The translations under genes were made by a program, and so were the position numbers. Below are positions 9,651 through 20,257 of a stretch of DNA of 64,000 nucleotides, piece by piece. The notes under the pieces are model-generated. The model was not told the DNA's origin, did not search any database, and saw nothing but the letters and a program-made list of their open reading frames with translations. The stretch is from Erwinia endophytica. Its GTDB lineage: Bacteria > Pseudomonadota > Gammaproteobacteria > Enterobacterales > Enterobacteriaceae. The first letter of the stretch is position 1. The number at the start of each line of letters is the position of its first letter. The stretch spans positions 114,758 through 178,757 of the forward strand of contig NZ_RQVV01000024.1 of NCBI RefSeq assembly GCF_009295515.1, written 5' to 3'.

Positions 9651-11017
9651 GTGACTGGCCGTGGCGCCACTGGGCGCGTATACGACCAGAGCAGATAGCG
9701 ATGGTGGTAGAGGGGCGCCATTTGAGCTGGGCGCAACTGGCGCAACGGGTTGAAGAGATGGCTATGGGGTTTATCAGTCAGGGAGTGCATGCCGGGAGTG
9801 GTGTGGCCATAAAGGCCGCGAACAGTGAGTTGACGGTGCTGGCTTACCTGGCCTTGTTGCTGTGTGGTACGCGTTTGTTGCCGCTTAATCCGCAGTTTCC
9901 CCCATCTCAACTGGCGGCGTTATTACCGTGGCTGGATATCGATTTCGCGCTGACGCTAAGCGGGGAGCCGCTGCCTGACATTGCGGCGTTGACCTGGCAA
10001 AGTCAGGCTGGACGAGTGGAGCATAACTGGGAACCCGCGGCACTGGCGACTCTGACGCTGACTTCCGGTTCAGTTGGGCAGCCTAAAGCGGCAGCCCACA
10101 CTTTCCGGGCGCATCTCGCCAGCGCGCATGGCGTGGTGACGGAAATGAACTTTACCGCGGAGGCGCGTTGGTTGCTTTCTTTGCCGATGTGTCATGTTTC
10201 CGGGCAAGGGATAATCTGGCGCTGGCTGGCGGTTGGGGCATGCCTGGTGTTACCGGGCAGTGCGCCGCTGTTTCAGGCGTTGGAACTGGCGACATTTGCT
10301 TCATTGGTACCCACTCAACTCTGGCGCTTGCTACAGCAACCGCGTTTCCCCAGGAATTTGCAAAAGGTGCTACTGGGGGGGGCGGTGATCCCGCCAGCGT
10401 TAACACAGCAGGCGGAGGAGGCCGGTATCGCTTGCTGGTGCGGTTATGGCATGACTGAAACCGCGTCCACCGTCACCGCCAAAAGGGCGGATAGCCGTGG
10501 CGGCGTGGGTCTGCCGCTGGCGGGGCAGACAATTCGGGTGGTTGATGGGGAAGTACAGATTCAGTCCGACGCGCTGGCATGTGGCTACTGGCGGCAGGGC
10601 CAGTTGTTGCCATTGACCGGTCATGACGGCTGGTTCGCCACGCGTGATGGTGGCTACTTCGACGAGGATGGACTGCATCTGGTCGGACGCCTGGATAACC
10701 AGTTTTTTTCGGCCGGGGAAGGGATCCAGCCGGAGCAGCTCGAAGCCGTGTTGCTGGCACATCCAGGGGTCGAGCAGTTGTTTATTGTGCCAAAAGAGGA
10801 TCAGGAGTTCGGGCATCGCCCGGTGGCGTTGGTGAAGTTAAAAGCTGGGGCGACGTTAGCGGAGCTGGAAGCATGGTCGAAAACACGGCTGGCTGGTTTT
10901 CAGCGGCCGGTAAGGTGGTATGTGCTGCCAGATCTGCATCATGGCGGCATTAAGGTCTCACGCCAGCAGTTGGCGGCGTGGGTGGCGAAGCAGGAACAGG
11001 GGCTAAATGCACAATGA
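9638..11017 (+). CDS. menE: o-Succinylbenzoate-CoA ligase
   Basis: MenE activates o-succinylbenzoate with ATP and CoA. The 459-residue protein is an ANL-family adenylate-forming enzyme. It has the phosphate loop TLTSGSVGQPKAAAH (about residue 138), the CGYGMTETAS motif, and the C-terminal hinge lysine region HHGGIKVSRQQL. The start lies within the end of menC. It closes the operon, and 71 bases follow before yfaY. Confidence 0.96.
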   Translation: MAALSDWPWRHWARIRPEQIAMVVEGRHLSWAQLAQRVEEMAMGFISQGVHAGSGVAIKAANSELTVLAYLALLLCGTRLLPLNPQFPPSQLAALLPWLDIDFALTLSGEPLPDIAALTWQSQAGRVEHNWEPAALATLTLTSGSVGQPKAAAHTFRAHLASAHGVVTEMNFTAEARWLLSLPMCHVSGQGIIWRWLAVGACLVLPGSAPLFQALELATFASLVPTQLWRLLQQPRFPRNLQKVLLGGAVIPPALTQQAEEAGIACWCGYGMTETASTVTAKRADSRGGVGLPLAGQTIRVVDGEVQIQSDALACGYWRQGQLLPLTGHDGWFATRDGGYFDEDGLHLVGRLDNQFFSAGEGIQPEQLEAVLLAHPGVEQLFIVPKEDQEFGHRPVALVKLKAGATLAELEAWSKTRLAGFQRPVRWYVLPDLHHGGIKVSRQQLAAWVAKQEQGLNAQ

Positions 11018-11088
11018 GCAAAAAATGACATTGTGTTTATCCGGTGGGCTTCATACAGTGAACCCACCAGACGGACCCGGAGAACCCT

Positions 11089-12285
11089 ATGATAAGAGTC
11101 GAGATGCTTGCCACCGGTGATGAGGTGCTGCACGGCCAGATTGTTGACACTAACGCAGCCTGGCTGGCTAACAGCCTGTTCGAGAATGGTTTGCCGATGA
11201 CCCGCCGCGCCACGGTAGGGGATAATATTGACGAACTGGTCAGGATATTGACTGAGCGGAGTAAGGTGGCTGATGTGTTAATCGTCAATGGCGGCCTTGG
11301 GCCCACCAGTGATGATCTGAGCTCGCTGGCGGCAGCGAAAGCGGCTGGCGTTGAGCTGGTGATGCAGCATGAGTGGCTGGCCAGGATGACGGCTTTTTTT
11401 GCCGCGCGAGGCCGGAAAATGGCAGAGAGTAACCGTAAACAGGCGGAAATTCCGGCTGGGGCTGAAATGCTGGATAACCCGGTGGGTACCGCTTGCGGTT
11501 TTGCGATGACGCTCAATCGCTGCTGGATTTTCTTCACGCCAGGCGTTCCTTCTGAATTTAAAGTGATGGTAGAAGAACAAATTATTCCGCGACTGAAGGC
11601 CCGCTATACCCAGAAGGATCCGTTGCTTTGCCTGAGAATGACCACGTTTGGGCGGGGAGAAAGCGATCTTGCGGCTGAAATTGAACCATTGCCGATGCCT
11701 GAAGGCGTGGTGATGGGGTATCGTGCGTCGATGCCAGTCATTGAACTGAAGCTGTTTGGTCCCAGTTCAAAACTGGCTGAGATGCAGCAGGTCTGGCGGC
11801 AGGTACGCGAAATCGCGGGCGAAAGCGTGATTTTTGAAGGGAGTGAAGGGTTGCCAGAACAGCTCGCCCGGCGGTTGCAAGAACGGGGAGCGTCTCTGGC
11901 TATCAGTGAGCAGTTCACCGCAGGATTATTGCAATGGCAGTTGGCATCAGTGGCGGCACCACTGAAGGCGGGAGAGGTATTGCCGTCGCAGCATGAAATG
12001 TTAGCAGCATTAATTCAGCGCGCTCAGCAGCTTGCCGCGAGCAGTCAGGCCACCTTGTCGCTGGTGGTGGGCGGTATGGAGGATCAGCACATCGGTTTGG
12101 CGTTATATACCCCACAAGGCAGTTGGGGGGTGAAAGTGAAGTTCAACAATACGCGCCATGGTCTGAAAGCCCGTCAGGATGTGGTGGCGATGATGGCGCT
12201 GGATATGCTGCGTCGCTGGTTAAATGGTATGGCGGTTGCCAGCGGACACGGCTGGATTGATGTGGTCGAAACGTTGCGCGGTTGA
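11089..12285 (+). CDS. yfaY: CinA-like protein YfaY (nicotinamide mononucleotide deamidase-related)
   Basis: The 398-residue product matches E. coli YfaY along its whole length. The N-terminal half is a MoaB/MogA-like fold (MLATGDEVLHGQIVDTNAAWLA, VNGGLGPTSDDLS, NPVGTACGF, FTPGVPSEFKVMVE). The C-terminal half is a CinA domain that is diverged (SEQFTAGLL in place of the usual ES-TGG). In E. coli the active NMN deamidase is PncC and YfaY is not, so the role of this protein remains uncertain. It is convergent with yfaE, with only two bases between their stops. Confidence 0.93.
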   Translation: MIRVEMLATGDEVLHGQIVDTNAAWLANSLFENGLPMTRRATVGDNIDELVRILTERSKVADVLIVNGGLGPTSDDLSSLAAAKAAGVELVMQHEWLARMTAFFAARGRKMAESNRKQAEIPAGAEMLDNPVGTACGFAMTLNRCWIFFTPGVPSEFKVMVEEQIIPRLKARYTQKDPLLCLRMTTFGRGESDLAAEIEPLPMPEGVVMGYRASMPVIELKLFGPSSKLAEMQQVWRQVREIAGESVIFEGSEGLPEQLARRLQERGASLAISEQFTAGLLQWQLASVAAPLKAGEVLPSQHEMLAALIQRAQQLAASSQATLSLVVGGMEDQHIGLALYTPQGSWGVKVKFNNTRHGLKARQDVVAMMALDMLRRWLNGMAVASGHGWIDVVETLRG

Positions 12286-12287
12286 TC

Positions 12288-12548
12288 TCACATTTCGATC
12301 TCAATATCTCCCCTGGCGGTACAACAGCAGGGGAGGATCTCGTCGTCTTGCACACAAGCCAGCGGGGGCGTGACGTAACAAACTTCGCCTTTCAACAGCC
12401 GGGTGCGACAGGAACCACAGTAGCCTTCCCGGCACTGATACTCTACCGGTATTTGGTGTGATTCCAGAGCATCCAGCAGCGAACGATGTTCTTGTTGGCA
12501 GTATAGTTGCGTGCCGGAGGCACGCAACGTAATAAGCGAACCGGCCAT
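12288..12548 (-). CDS. yfaE: 2Fe-2S ferredoxin-like protein maintaining NrdB
   Basis: YfaE is a small plant-type ferredoxin that helps make and repair the diferric-tyrosyl radical cofactor of NrdB. The 86 residues include the four cluster cysteines in CREGYCGSC...ACVQDDEILPC. The ATG directly abuts the nrdB stop codon, so the two are probably co-translated. This is the third gene of nrdA-nrdB-yfaE. Confidence 0.96.
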   Translation of the reverse strand: MAGSLITLRASGTQLYCQQEHRSLLDALESHQIPVEYQCREGYCGSCRTRLLKGEVCYVTPPLACVQDDEILPCCCTARGDIEIEM

Positions 12549-13679
12549 CTACAACTGGAAGTCGTCGAAGTCGTTTTCGCCCACTTCAGAGTCTATCTGA
12601 CCGACCAGATAAGAACTCACTTCCACTTCCTGCGGTGCGACCTGCACGTTGTCAGACACCAGCCACGAGTTAATCCATGGAATGGGGTTGGAACGGGTCT
12701 TGAACGGTAACGCCAGACCGACCGCCTGCATGCGGATGTTGGTGATGTATTCGATGTACTGCCACAGAATATCTTTGTTCAGGCCGATCATCGAGCCATC
12801 ACGGAACAGATATTCCGCCCACTCTTTCTCCTGTTGTGCCGCCAGCAAGAACAGGTCGTAGCATTCCTGTTGACACTCTCTGGCGATTTCCGCCATCTCA
12901 GGATCGTCTTCACCGCTGCGCAGCAGGTTGAGCATGTGCTGAGTACCGGTCAGGTGCAGTGCCTCATCACGGGCGATCAGGCGGATAATTTTCGCGTTGC
13001 CTTCCATCAGTTCACGTTCCGCAAAGGCGAAGGAACAGGCAAAACTCACGTAAAAACGGATGGCTTCCAGCGCGTTAACGCTCATCAGGCAGAGATAAAG
13101 CTGTTTTTTCAACTGGCGCAGATTGACGGTAATGGTTTTACCGTCAATCTGGTGGGTTCCTTCCCCCAGCAGATGCCAGTAGCTGGTCAGCTCAATCAAA
13201 TCATCGTAATAGCCGGAGATATCTTTGGCACGTGACAGGATCTGTTCGTTAGTGACGATATCGTCAAAGACGATAGCTGGATCGTTCACAATATTACGAA
13301 TGATATGGGTATAGGAGCGCGAGTGAATGGTTTCGGAGAATGCCCAGGTTTCGACCCAGGTTTCCAGCTCAGGGATTGAAATCAGTGGCAACAAAGCAAC
13401 GTTCGGGCTGCGTCCCTGGATTGAATCCAGCAAGGTCTGATACTTCAGATTGCTGATGAAAATATGTTTTTCATGGTCTGGCAGACCTTGATAATCAATG
13501 CGATCACGGGAGACGTCGACTTCTTCCGGGCGCCAGAAGAAGGAGAGCTGTTTTTCGATCAACTTTTCAAAAATGTCATACTTCTGTTGGTCGTAACGAG
13601 CGACGTTAACCGGCTGACCGAAGAACATGGGTTCGGTCAACTGGTCGTTTTTATTTTGCGAGAAGGTAGTGTAAGCCAT
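12549..13679 (-). CDS. nrdB: Ribonucleoside-diphosphate reductase class Ia, beta subunit
   Basis: NrdB carries the di-iron centre and stable tyrosyl radical that start each reduction cycle in NrdA. The 376-residue protein has the family length. It shows the iron ligands in helices such as [20 protein letters not shown] (radical Tyr region) and [13 protein letters not shown]. The C-terminal tail rich in D and F ([13 protein letters not shown]) is the peptide that docks on NrdA. It lies 84 bases after nrdA. Confidence 0.97.
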   Translation of the reverse strand: MAYTTFSQNKNDQLTEPMFFGQPVNVARYDQQKYDIFEKLIEKQLSFFWRPEEVDVSRDRIDYQGLPDHEKHIFISNLKYQTLLDSIQGRSPNVALLPLISIPELETWVETWAFSETIHSRSYTHIIRNIVNDPAIVFDDIVTNEQILSRAKDISGYYDDLIELTSYWHLLGEGTHQIDGKTITVNLRQLKKQLYLCLMSVNALEAIRFYVSFACSFAFAERELMEGNAKIIRLIARDEALHLTGTQHMLNLLRSGEDDPEMAEIARECQQECYDLFLLAAQQEKEWAEYLFRDGSMIGLNKDILWQYIEYITNIRMQAVGLALPFKTRSNPIPWINSWLVSDNVQVAPQEVEVSSYLVGQIDSEVGENDFDDFQL

Positions 13680-13763
13680 GAATTATAATCCATTAACACC
13701 AGGCCGATGGGGCTGGCCAGCACAAAGAGTCATGGGGCGAAAGGTGCCGCCCCGCACTAGTGA

Positions 13764-16049
13764 TCAAATCTTGCAGGCGCCGCTTTCACAACCATCGTCC
13801 TGAATGGACGGAGCCAGGTCATCCTGCGCATCTTCCGCACCATCACGGGTGTTCTGGTAGTACAGGGTTTTCACGCCGAATTTATAAGCGGTGAGAAGGT
13901 CTTTCAGCAACTGTTTCATCGGGACGCGTCCCTTGTCAAAACGAGTGGGATCATAGTTGGTATTGGCTGAAATCGACTGGTCGATAAATTTCTGCATCAG
14001 TCCCACCAACTGCAGGTAACCTTCGTTGTTCGGCATATCCCACAGTAGCTCGTAACGGTCTTTCAGCTGTTCATATTCCGGCACAACCTGACGCAGGATG
14101 CCGTCTTTTGATGCCTTGATACTGATATGACCGCGCGGTGGTTCGATACCATTAGTGGCGTTAGAAATTTGTGAAGAGGTTTCAGACGGCATCAGGGCAG
14201 ACAGCGTGGAGTTACGCAGACCATGGGTTTTGATCTCCTCACGCAGCGCTTCCCAGTCCATGTGCAGCGGCTCATTGCTGATCGTATCCAGATCTCTCTT
14301 ATAGGTGTCAACAGGCAGGATGCCTTGCGCATAGGTGGTCTCGTTGAACCACGGGCAGGCCCCTTGCTCTTTTGCCAACTCGTTAGAGGCCTTCAGCAGA
14401 TAGAACTGAATGGCTTCAAATGTTTTATGTGTCAGGTTGTTGGCGCTGCCATTAGAGTAGCGTACACCATGTTTCGCCAGATAGTAGGCAAAGTTGATGA
14501 CCCCAATACCCAGGGTACGGCGGCCCATAGCGCCACGTTTCGCGGCTGGAATAGGGTAATCCTGATAATCCAGCAGGGCATCCAACGCACGGACGGCGAG
14601 GGTGGCCAGTTCCTGCAAATCGTCCAGGCTGTCAATCGCTCCCAGGTTGAAGGCAGATAACGTACACAGCGCGATTTCGCCATTTTCGTCGTTGACATCA
14701 TCCAGTGGTTTAGTTGGCAGCGCGATCTCCAGGCACAGGTTAGACTGGCGAACGGGAGCGACAGATGGATCAAACGGACTGTGCGTATTGCAATGGTCAA
14801 CGTTTTGGATGTAGATACGGCCAGTAGACGCGCGTTCCTGCATCATCAATGAGAACAGATCAACTGCTTTAACCCGCTGTTTGCGGATACTTTCGTCTTT
14901 CTCGTATTGGGTGTACAGGCGTTCAAACTCATTCTGGTCGGCAAAAAATGCATCATACAGGCCAGGTACATCAGAAGGGCTGAACAGGGTGATGTCTTCA
15001 CCTTTTAACAGGCGGGTGTACATTAACTTGTTAATTTGTACCCCGTAGTCCATATGGCGGACACGGTTGCCTTCAACCCCACGGTTGTTCTTCAGTACCA
15101 GTAGACTTTCCACTTCCAGGTGCCATAGCGGATAGAACAACGTCGCGGCACCACCGCGTACACCGCCTTGTGAACAGGACTTAACGGCGGTCTGGAAATG
15201 TTTATAGAACGGGATGCAGCCAGTATGGAAGGCCTCTCCGCCACGGATTGGACTGCCTAATGCCCGAATACGGCCAGCATTAATACCAATACCGGCGCGC
15301 TGAGAAACATATTTCACGATGGCGCTGGAGGTGGCATTAATAGAATCCAGACTGTCGCCACACTCGATCAGTACGCAAGAACTGAACTGGCGAGTCGGGG
15401 TACGTACGCCGGACATGATCGGCGTCGGCAGCGAGATTTTAAAGGTAGATATCGCGTCGTAGAAGCGCTTCACGTAGTCCAGACGGGTTTCCCGTGGGTA
15501 ACCCGAAAACAGACAGGCGGCGACCAGAATGTACAGGAACTGGGCACTTTCATAGATCTCGCCGCTCACCCGGTTTTGCACCAAATATTTGCCTTCCAAC
15601 TGCTTCACTGCGGCATAGGAGAAGTTCATGTCGCGCCAGTGGTCGATAAAGCTGTCCATCTGTTCGAACTCTTCCGCACTGTAGTCTTCCAGCAGATGGT
15701 GGTCATATTTTCCCAGTTCGACCATCCGTTTCACCTGGTCGTACAGTTTTGGCGGTTCAAACTGACCGTAAGCCTTTTTACGCAGATGGAAAATGGCGAG
15801 TCGGGCAGCCATGTATTGATAATCCGGCGCTTCACGGGAAATCAGGTCCGCGGCGGATTTGATGATGGTTTCGTGGATATCAGAAGTTCTGATCCCTTCG
15901 TAGAACTGGATATGAGAACGCAGCTCAACCTGAGAAACGGAAACGTTTTGCAGGCCTTCTGCTGCCCAGTCAAGCACGCGGTGAATTTTGTCGAGGTTAA
16001 TGCGTTCAGTGCGGCCATCGCGTTTAGTGACAAGCAGGCTTTGATTCAT
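13764..16049 (-). CDS. nrdA: Ribonucleoside-diphosphate reductase class Ia, alpha subunit
   Basis: NrdA reduces NDPs to dNDPs in the cytoplasm. The 761 residues match the usual length. An N-terminal ATP cone (residues about 5-95, LVTKRDGRTERINLDKIHRV) senses ATP/dATP. The catalytic cysteines are visible in RQFSSCVLIECGDS, in NLCLEIALPT with the Asn and Glu partners, and in IALCTLSAFNLG. The C-terminal CESGACKI carries the cysteine pair that passes electrons from thioredoxin or glutaredoxin. It leads the operon nrdA-nrdB-yfaE. Confidence 0.98.
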   Translation of the reverse strand: MNQSLLVTKRDGRTERINLDKIHRVLDWAAEGLQNVSVSQVELRSHIQFYEGIRTSDIHETIIKSAADLISREAPDYQYMAARLAIFHLRKKAYGQFEPPKLYDQVKRMVELGKYDHHLLEDYSAEEFEQMDSFIDHWRDMNFSYAAVKQLEGKYLVQNRVSGEIYESAQFLYILVAACLFSGYPRETRLDYVKRFYDAISTFKISLPTPIMSGVRTPTRQFSSCVLIECGDSLDSINATSSAIVKYVSQRAGIGINAGRIRALGSPIRGGEAFHTGCIPFYKHFQTAVKSCSQGGVRGGAATLFYPLWHLEVESLLVLKNNRGVEGNRVRHMDYGVQINKLMYTRLLKGEDITLFSPSDVPGLYDAFFADQNEFERLYTQYEKDESIRKQRVKAVDLFSLMMQERASTGRIYIQNVDHCNTHSPFDPSVAPVRQSNLCLEIALPTKPLDDVNDENGEIALCTLSAFNLGAIDSLDDLQELATLAVRALDALLDYQDYPIPAAKRGAMGRRTLGIGVINFAYYLAKHGVRYSNGSANNLTHKTFEAIQFYLLKASNELAKEQGACPWFNETTYAQGILPVDTYKRDLDTISNEPLHMDWEALREEIKTHGLRNSTLSALMPSETSSQISNATNGIEPPRGHISIKASKDGILRQVVPEYEQLKDRYELLWDMPNNEGYLQLVGLMQKFIDQSISANTNYDPTRFDKGRVPMKQLLKDLLTAYKFGVKTLYYQNTRDGAEDAQDDLAPSIQDDGCESGACKI

Positions 16050-16091
16050 GTCGCGTAATGTCCTGTCCGTAAAGTCGAAAGTATCCCCCGT

Positions 16092-16180
16092 TTATGCACA
16101 ACTTACTCAGGTGTGAGTAACTCTGTGGATAAACACTATATATAGGGGGTGAAGGAATCGTTGGTAACAATATGATGAGT
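16092..16180 (-). promoter_or_regulatory. nrdA control region: two DnaA boxes and two NrdR-like boxes
   Basis: TTATGCACA at 16092-16100 and TGTGGATAA at 16124-16132 (TTATCCACA on the minus strand) are perfect DnaA boxes pointing at each other. ACACTATATATAGGGG at 16133-16148 and TAACAATATGATGAGT at 16165-16180 resemble NrdR boxes. Their centres are 32 bp apart, three helix turns, the spacing NrdR needs. In E. coli nrdAB is known to be controlled by DnaA and NrdR, so the arrangement fits the gene. The second NrdR box is weaker. Confidence 0.75.
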
Positions 16181-16547
16181 ATTTTAGTAATTTCTCAGTG
16201 CTTAACAAGGCTTGATTTTCTCAAGGAATTATTGATCAAAGGCTGACTTTTTCCTGAGACCGCGTGTCTCAAGGCTCGGCGGCGATGTCAACTGATTAAG
16301 AAATTTTTTGGAAAATCGGACAACCGTGATTTTCTTGTTCAGAGCTGAAAATCGCCGGTTTTTTTTGTGCAGAAAATGCTTTTTAGCAACCTGAATAGAT
16401 CCCGCTGAGCCCTGAAAAATCTGAGTGTAGTGCGCTTAAAATGATCCTGCCGCAGAACGTCGTTTACAGGTTGAGAGGAAAACGATCTGGCTGCGGCAAT
16501 ACGATAAGAGATCCTTATGATTATATGGGGCGTCACCCATATTCAGA
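16181..16547. other. Non-coding region between nrdA and ubiG
   Basis: I see no credible gene in these 367 bases. They are AT-rich, and the half nearest nrdA probably holds its promoter and further control sites. A hairpin TATGGG / CCCATA at about 16524-16540 lies just after the ubiG stop on the minus strand but lacks a T-run, so it is at best a weak terminator. Confidence 0.6.
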
Positions 16548-17276
16548 CTAATCCGTCGGACAGTGGGTATGAACCATATAGTTAACATCCACGCCCGCCG
16601 CCAGTTTGAAGGTGTTGGTCAGCGGATTGTAATGCAGACCAATGATATGACATTCACGCAGCGGGGTTTCATCTACCCAGTTCAGTAATTCTGCCGGGCG
16701 GATAAACTTTTTGATATCGTGGGTGCCTTGAGGAACCATGCGCAGGATATATTCCGCGCCGATAATCGCCATCAACCAGGACTTGCTGTTGCGGTTGAGG
16801 GTAGAGAAGAACACCTCGCCACCAGGCTTGACCAGACGGGCGCAGGCGTGAACGACTGAGCGCGGATCTGGAACGTGTTCCAGCATTTCCATGCAGGTGA
16901 CGACATCATACTGGCCGGCAAACTGCTCTGCGTGCTCTTCTACGGTCTGCTGAATGTAATCCACTTTCACACCGCTTTCCAGTGCATGCAGGCGGGCGAT
17001 TTGCAGTGGTTCGGCGCCCATATCCAGCCCGGTCACTTCAGCCCCTTCCCGGGCCATACTTTCCGCGAGAATGCCGCCGCCACAACCGACATCCAGTACT
17101 TTTTTGCCGAACAGACCGTTGCTGTGCTGAGCAATATAACCCAGGCGCAGAGGGTTGATACGGTGCAACGGTTTGAATTCACCTTCCATATCCCACCAGC
17201 GGGATGCAACCGCTTCAAATTTAGCGATTTCATGGTGATCGACGTTAGCTATCGGCTTGTTTTGCTCTGCTTTCAT
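16548..17276 (-). CDS. ubiG: Ubiquinone biosynthesis O-methyltransferase
   Basis: UbiG performs both O-methylations of the ubiquinone ring using S-adenosylmethionine. The 242-residue class I methyltransferase has motif [17 protein letters not shown] (about residues 60-75), motif II region [15 protein letters not shown] and the acidic [11 protein letters not shown] stretch. The C-terminal part contains a hydrophobic, membrane-associating segment. It is divergent from gyrA, the same neighbour as in E. coli. Confidence 0.97.
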   Translation of the reverse strand: MKAEQNKPIANVDHHEIAKFEAVASRWWDMEGEFKPLHRINPLRLGYIAQHSNGLFGKKVLDVGCGGGILAESMAREGAEVTGLDMGAEPLQIARLHALESGVKVDYIQQTVEEHAEQFAGQYDVVTCMEMLEHVPDPRSVVHACARLVKPGGEVFFSTLNRNSKSWLMAIIGAEYILRMVPQGTHDIKKFIRPAELLNWVDETPLRECHIIGLHYNPLTNTFKLAAGVDVNYMVHTHCPTD

Positions 17277-17467
17277 TCGTGCTTACTCTCTGAAAAATTT
17301 GCAAGCAGTATACCTCTTTCCTTAGCCGGAGGGGCAATGCTCCGTTTCTATGCCGCTCAGTTGCCATTAAAGCGTGCAAAACGATGCTTTCCATTCACCA
17401 GCAGGCCTAAAGGTGGTATACTTTCGCACCTTTGAATCCGGGTATAATTTAGAAGGAAAGTGCCTCA

Positions 17468-20107
17468 ATGAGTGACCTGGCCAGAGAAATCACACCGGTC
17501 AATATCGAAGAAGAGTTAAAAAACTCCTACCTCGATTATGCCATGTCGGTCATCGTTGGCCGTGCATTGCCAGATGTTCGCGATGGTCTGAAACCAGTAC
17601 ACCGTCGTGTACTTTATGCCATGAACGTGCTGGGCAATGACTGGAATAAACCTTATAAAAAGTCTGCCCGCGTTGTCGGCGATGTCATCGGTAAATACCA
17701 CCCTCACGGCGACACCGCCGTCTATGACACGATTGTGCGTATGGCGCAGCCATTTTCGCTGCGTTACATGCTGGTAGACGGTCAGGGCAACTTCGGTTCC
17801 GTTGACGGCGACTCCGCCGCAGCAATGCGTTATACCGAAGTCCGTATGTCCAGAATCGCCCATGAACTGCTGGCGGATCTGGAAAAAGAGACCGTTGACT
17901 ATGTGCCGAACTACGACGGTACCGAGCAAATCCCGGAAGTCATGCCGACCAAAATCCCGAACCTGCTGGTTAACGGTGCTTCGGGGATAGCTGTGGGGAT
18001 GGCGACTAACATTCCTCCGCATAACCTGACGGAAGTGATCAACGGCTGTCTGGCTTACATCGATGATGAGAACATTAGCATTGAAGGGCTGATGGAGCAC
18101 ATTCCCGGGCCGGACTTCCCCACTGCCGCGATAATCAATGGTCGGCGAGGCATTGAAGAAGCCTATCGCACCGGGCGCGGGAAAATTTATATCCGGGCCC
18201 GGGGTGAAGTGGAAGTTGATGCTAAAACCGGTCGTGAAACCATCATCATCCACGAGATCCCTTATCAGGTGAACAAAGCGCGCCTGATTGAGAAAATGGC
18301 CGAGTTGGTGAAAGAGAAGCGCCTGGAAGGGATCAGCGCGTTGCGTGATGAGTCAGATAAAGACGGCATGCGCATTGTGGTTGAGGTCAAGCGCGATGCG
18401 GTTGGCGAAGTGGTGCTGAATAACCTCTACTCGCTGACCCAATTGCAGACCTCTTTCGGTATTAACATGGTTGCCCTGCATCAGGGACAACCGAAGATTA
18501 TGCCGCTGAAGGATATTCTCGACGCCTTCGTGCGTCATCGCCGTGAAGTGGTGACGCGACGTACCATTTTTGAACTGCGTAAAGCACGTGACCGCGCCCA
18601 TATTTTGGAAGCGCTGGCGATTGCGCTGGCTAACATCGACCCGATTATCGAACTGATCCGTCGGGCGCCGACGCCAGCCGAAGCAAAGGCGGGTCTGATT
18701 GCGCGTTCGTGGGATTTAGGCAACGTTGCCGCCATGCTGGAGCGAGCCGGTGACAATGCTGCCCGCCCTGAGTGGCTGGAAGACGAGTTCGGTATCCACG
18801 ACGGTCAGTACTATCTGACCGAGCAGCAAGCCCAGGCGATTCTGGATCTGCGCCTGCAGAAACTGACCGGTCTTGAGCATGAAAAACTGCTGGATGAGTA
18901 TAAAGAGCTGCTGGAACAGATCGCGGAATTGATCCGCATCCTTGAGAGCGCCGAGCGTTTGATGGAAGTGATCCGTGAAGAGCTGGTACAAATCCGCGAC
19001 CAGTTCGGCGACCCGCGTCGTACTGAAATCACCGCTAACAGTGCTGACATCAATATTGAAGATTTGATCAACCAGGAAGACGTGGTTGTCACCCTGTCGC
19101 ACCAGGGCTATGTGAAGTATCAGCCGTTGACTGATTACGAAGCCCAGCGTCGCGGCGGAAAAGGTAAGTCTGCTGCACGTATAAAAGAAGAAGATTTTAT
19201 TGATCGTCTGTTGGTTGCCAACACCCATGACACAATCCTGTGCTTCTCAAGCCGGGGGCGTCTGTACTGGATGAAGGTTTATCAACTGCCGGAAGCGAGT
19301 CGTGGCGCACGTGGGCGCCCAATCGTCAATCTGTTGCCGCTGGAAGCGAATGAGCGTATTACGGCGATCCTGCCGGTGCGTGAATACGCCGAAGGGTGGA
19401 ACATTTTCATGGCGACTGCCAGCGGTACGGTGAAGAAAACCGCACTTACCGAGTTCAGCCGTCCACGTAGCGCCGGCATCATTGCCGTCAACCTGCGTGA
19501 AGACGATGAGCTGATCGGCGTGGCGTTGACGAATGGCAATGATGAAGTGATGTTGTTCTCCGCTGCGGGTAAAGTGGTCCGTTTCGCCGAGCAGGCGGTG
19601 CGTACGATGGGGCGTACAGCTTCAGGTGTGCGCGGTATCAAACTGGCGTCAGGCGATCGTGTTGTGTCGTTGATTGTGCCGCGTGATGACGGTGCAATCC
19701 TGACTGTCACGCAGAATGGTTACGGTAAACGTACCGCTAACAGCGAGTACCCGACGAAATCCCGTGCAACACAAGGTGTTATTTCGATCAAAGTGACTGA
19801 ACGTAACGGACCGGTGATTGGTGCGGTACAGGTTGTCGACAACGATCAGATAATGATGATCACTGATGCCGGCACACTGGTGCGTACCCGTGTATCCGAA
19901 GTGAGTGTGGTGGGACGTAACACCCAGGGTGTTATCCTGATCCGCACGGCGGAAGACGAAAACGTGGTTGGTTTGCAGCGTGTTGCCGAGCCAGTGGCGG
20001 AAGAAGAGTTGGACACGATCGACGGTAGTCTGGCTGAAGGGGACGAGGATATCGCCCCGGAAGTGGAAAACGAAGATGATGTGCCAGAAGGCGATGAGGA
20101 CGAGTAA
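17468..20107 (+). CDS. gyrA: DNA gyrase subunit A
   Basis: GyrA is the DNA-breaking subunit of gyrase. The 879 residues include the winged-helix/tower core with the catalytic tyrosine in [11 protein letters not shown] (Tyr122 by E. coli numbering), the GyrA-box QRRGGKG in the six-bladed C-terminal pinwheel, and an acidic tail ([15 protein letters not shown]). The quinolone-resistance region reads [10 protein letters not shown]. Residue 83 is Thr where E. coli has Ser, and Asp87 is conserved. GAAGGAAAG lies just before the ATG as ribosome site. An intrinsic terminator follows. Confidence 0.98.
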   Translation: MSDLAREITPVNIEEELKNSYLDYAMSVIVGRALPDVRDGLKPVHRRVLYAMNVLGNDWNKPYKKSARVVGDVIGKYHPHGDTAVYDTIVRMAQPFSLRYMLVDGQGNFGSVDGDSAAAMRYTEVRMSRIAHELLADLEKETVDYVPNYDGTEQIPEVMPTKIPNLLVNGASGIAVGMATNIPPHNLTEVINGCLAYIDDENISIEGLMEHIPGPDFPTAAIINGRRGIEEAYRTGRGKIYIRARGEVEVDAKTGRETIIIHEIPYQVNKARLIEKMAELVKEKRLEGISALRDESDKDGMRIVVEVKRDAVGEVVLNNLYSLTQLQTSFGINMVALHQGQPKIMPLKDILDAFVRHRREVVTRRTIFELRKARDRAHILEALAIALANIDPIIELIRRAPTPAEAKAGLIARSWDLGNVAAMLERAGDNAARPEWLEDEFGIHDGQYYLTEQQAQAILDLRLQKLTGLEHEKLLDEYKELLEQIAELIRILESAERLMEVIREELVQIRDQFGDPRRTEITANSADINIEDLINQEDVVVTLSHQGYVKYQPLTDYEAQRRGGKGKSAARIKEEDFIDRLLVANTHDTILCFSSRGRLYWMKVYQLPEASRGARGRPIVNLLPLEANERITAILPVREYAEGWNIFMATASGTVKKTALTEFSRPRSAGIIAVNLREDDELIGVALTNGNDEVMLFSAAGKVVRFAEQAVRTMGRTASGVRGIKLASGDRVVSLIVPRDDGAILTVTQNGYGKRTANSEYPTKSRATQGVISIKVTERNGPVIGAVQVVDNDQIMMITDAGTLVRTRVSEVSVVGRNTQGVILIRTAEDENVVGLQRVAEPVAEEELDTIDGSLAEGDEDIAPEVENEDDVPEGDEDE

Positions 20108-20130
20108 TCGTCAGTGCTTTCAGTACCAGA

Positions 20131-20157
20131 AGCCGGTTCAGTGGAACCGGCTTTTTT
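20131..20157 (+). terminator. gyrA terminator
   Basis: A perfect nine-pair stem AGCCGGTTC / GAACCGGCT with an AGTG loop is followed by six T, 23 bases after the gyrA stop. Confidence 0.95.
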
Positions 20158-20257
20158 ACACCGGACGGGATGGGGGTAACAACTGGCTTTTTTACTGTTC
20201 TGGCGGTAGTGTATCGGGAGCAAATTTATTTATGCCCAGCTTACCTATAGGTTTCGC

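Noticed and set aside
17516..18253. A 245-codon open frame opposite gyrA
   Set aside because: It is fully inside a conserved housekeeping gene on the other strand, with no independent support.
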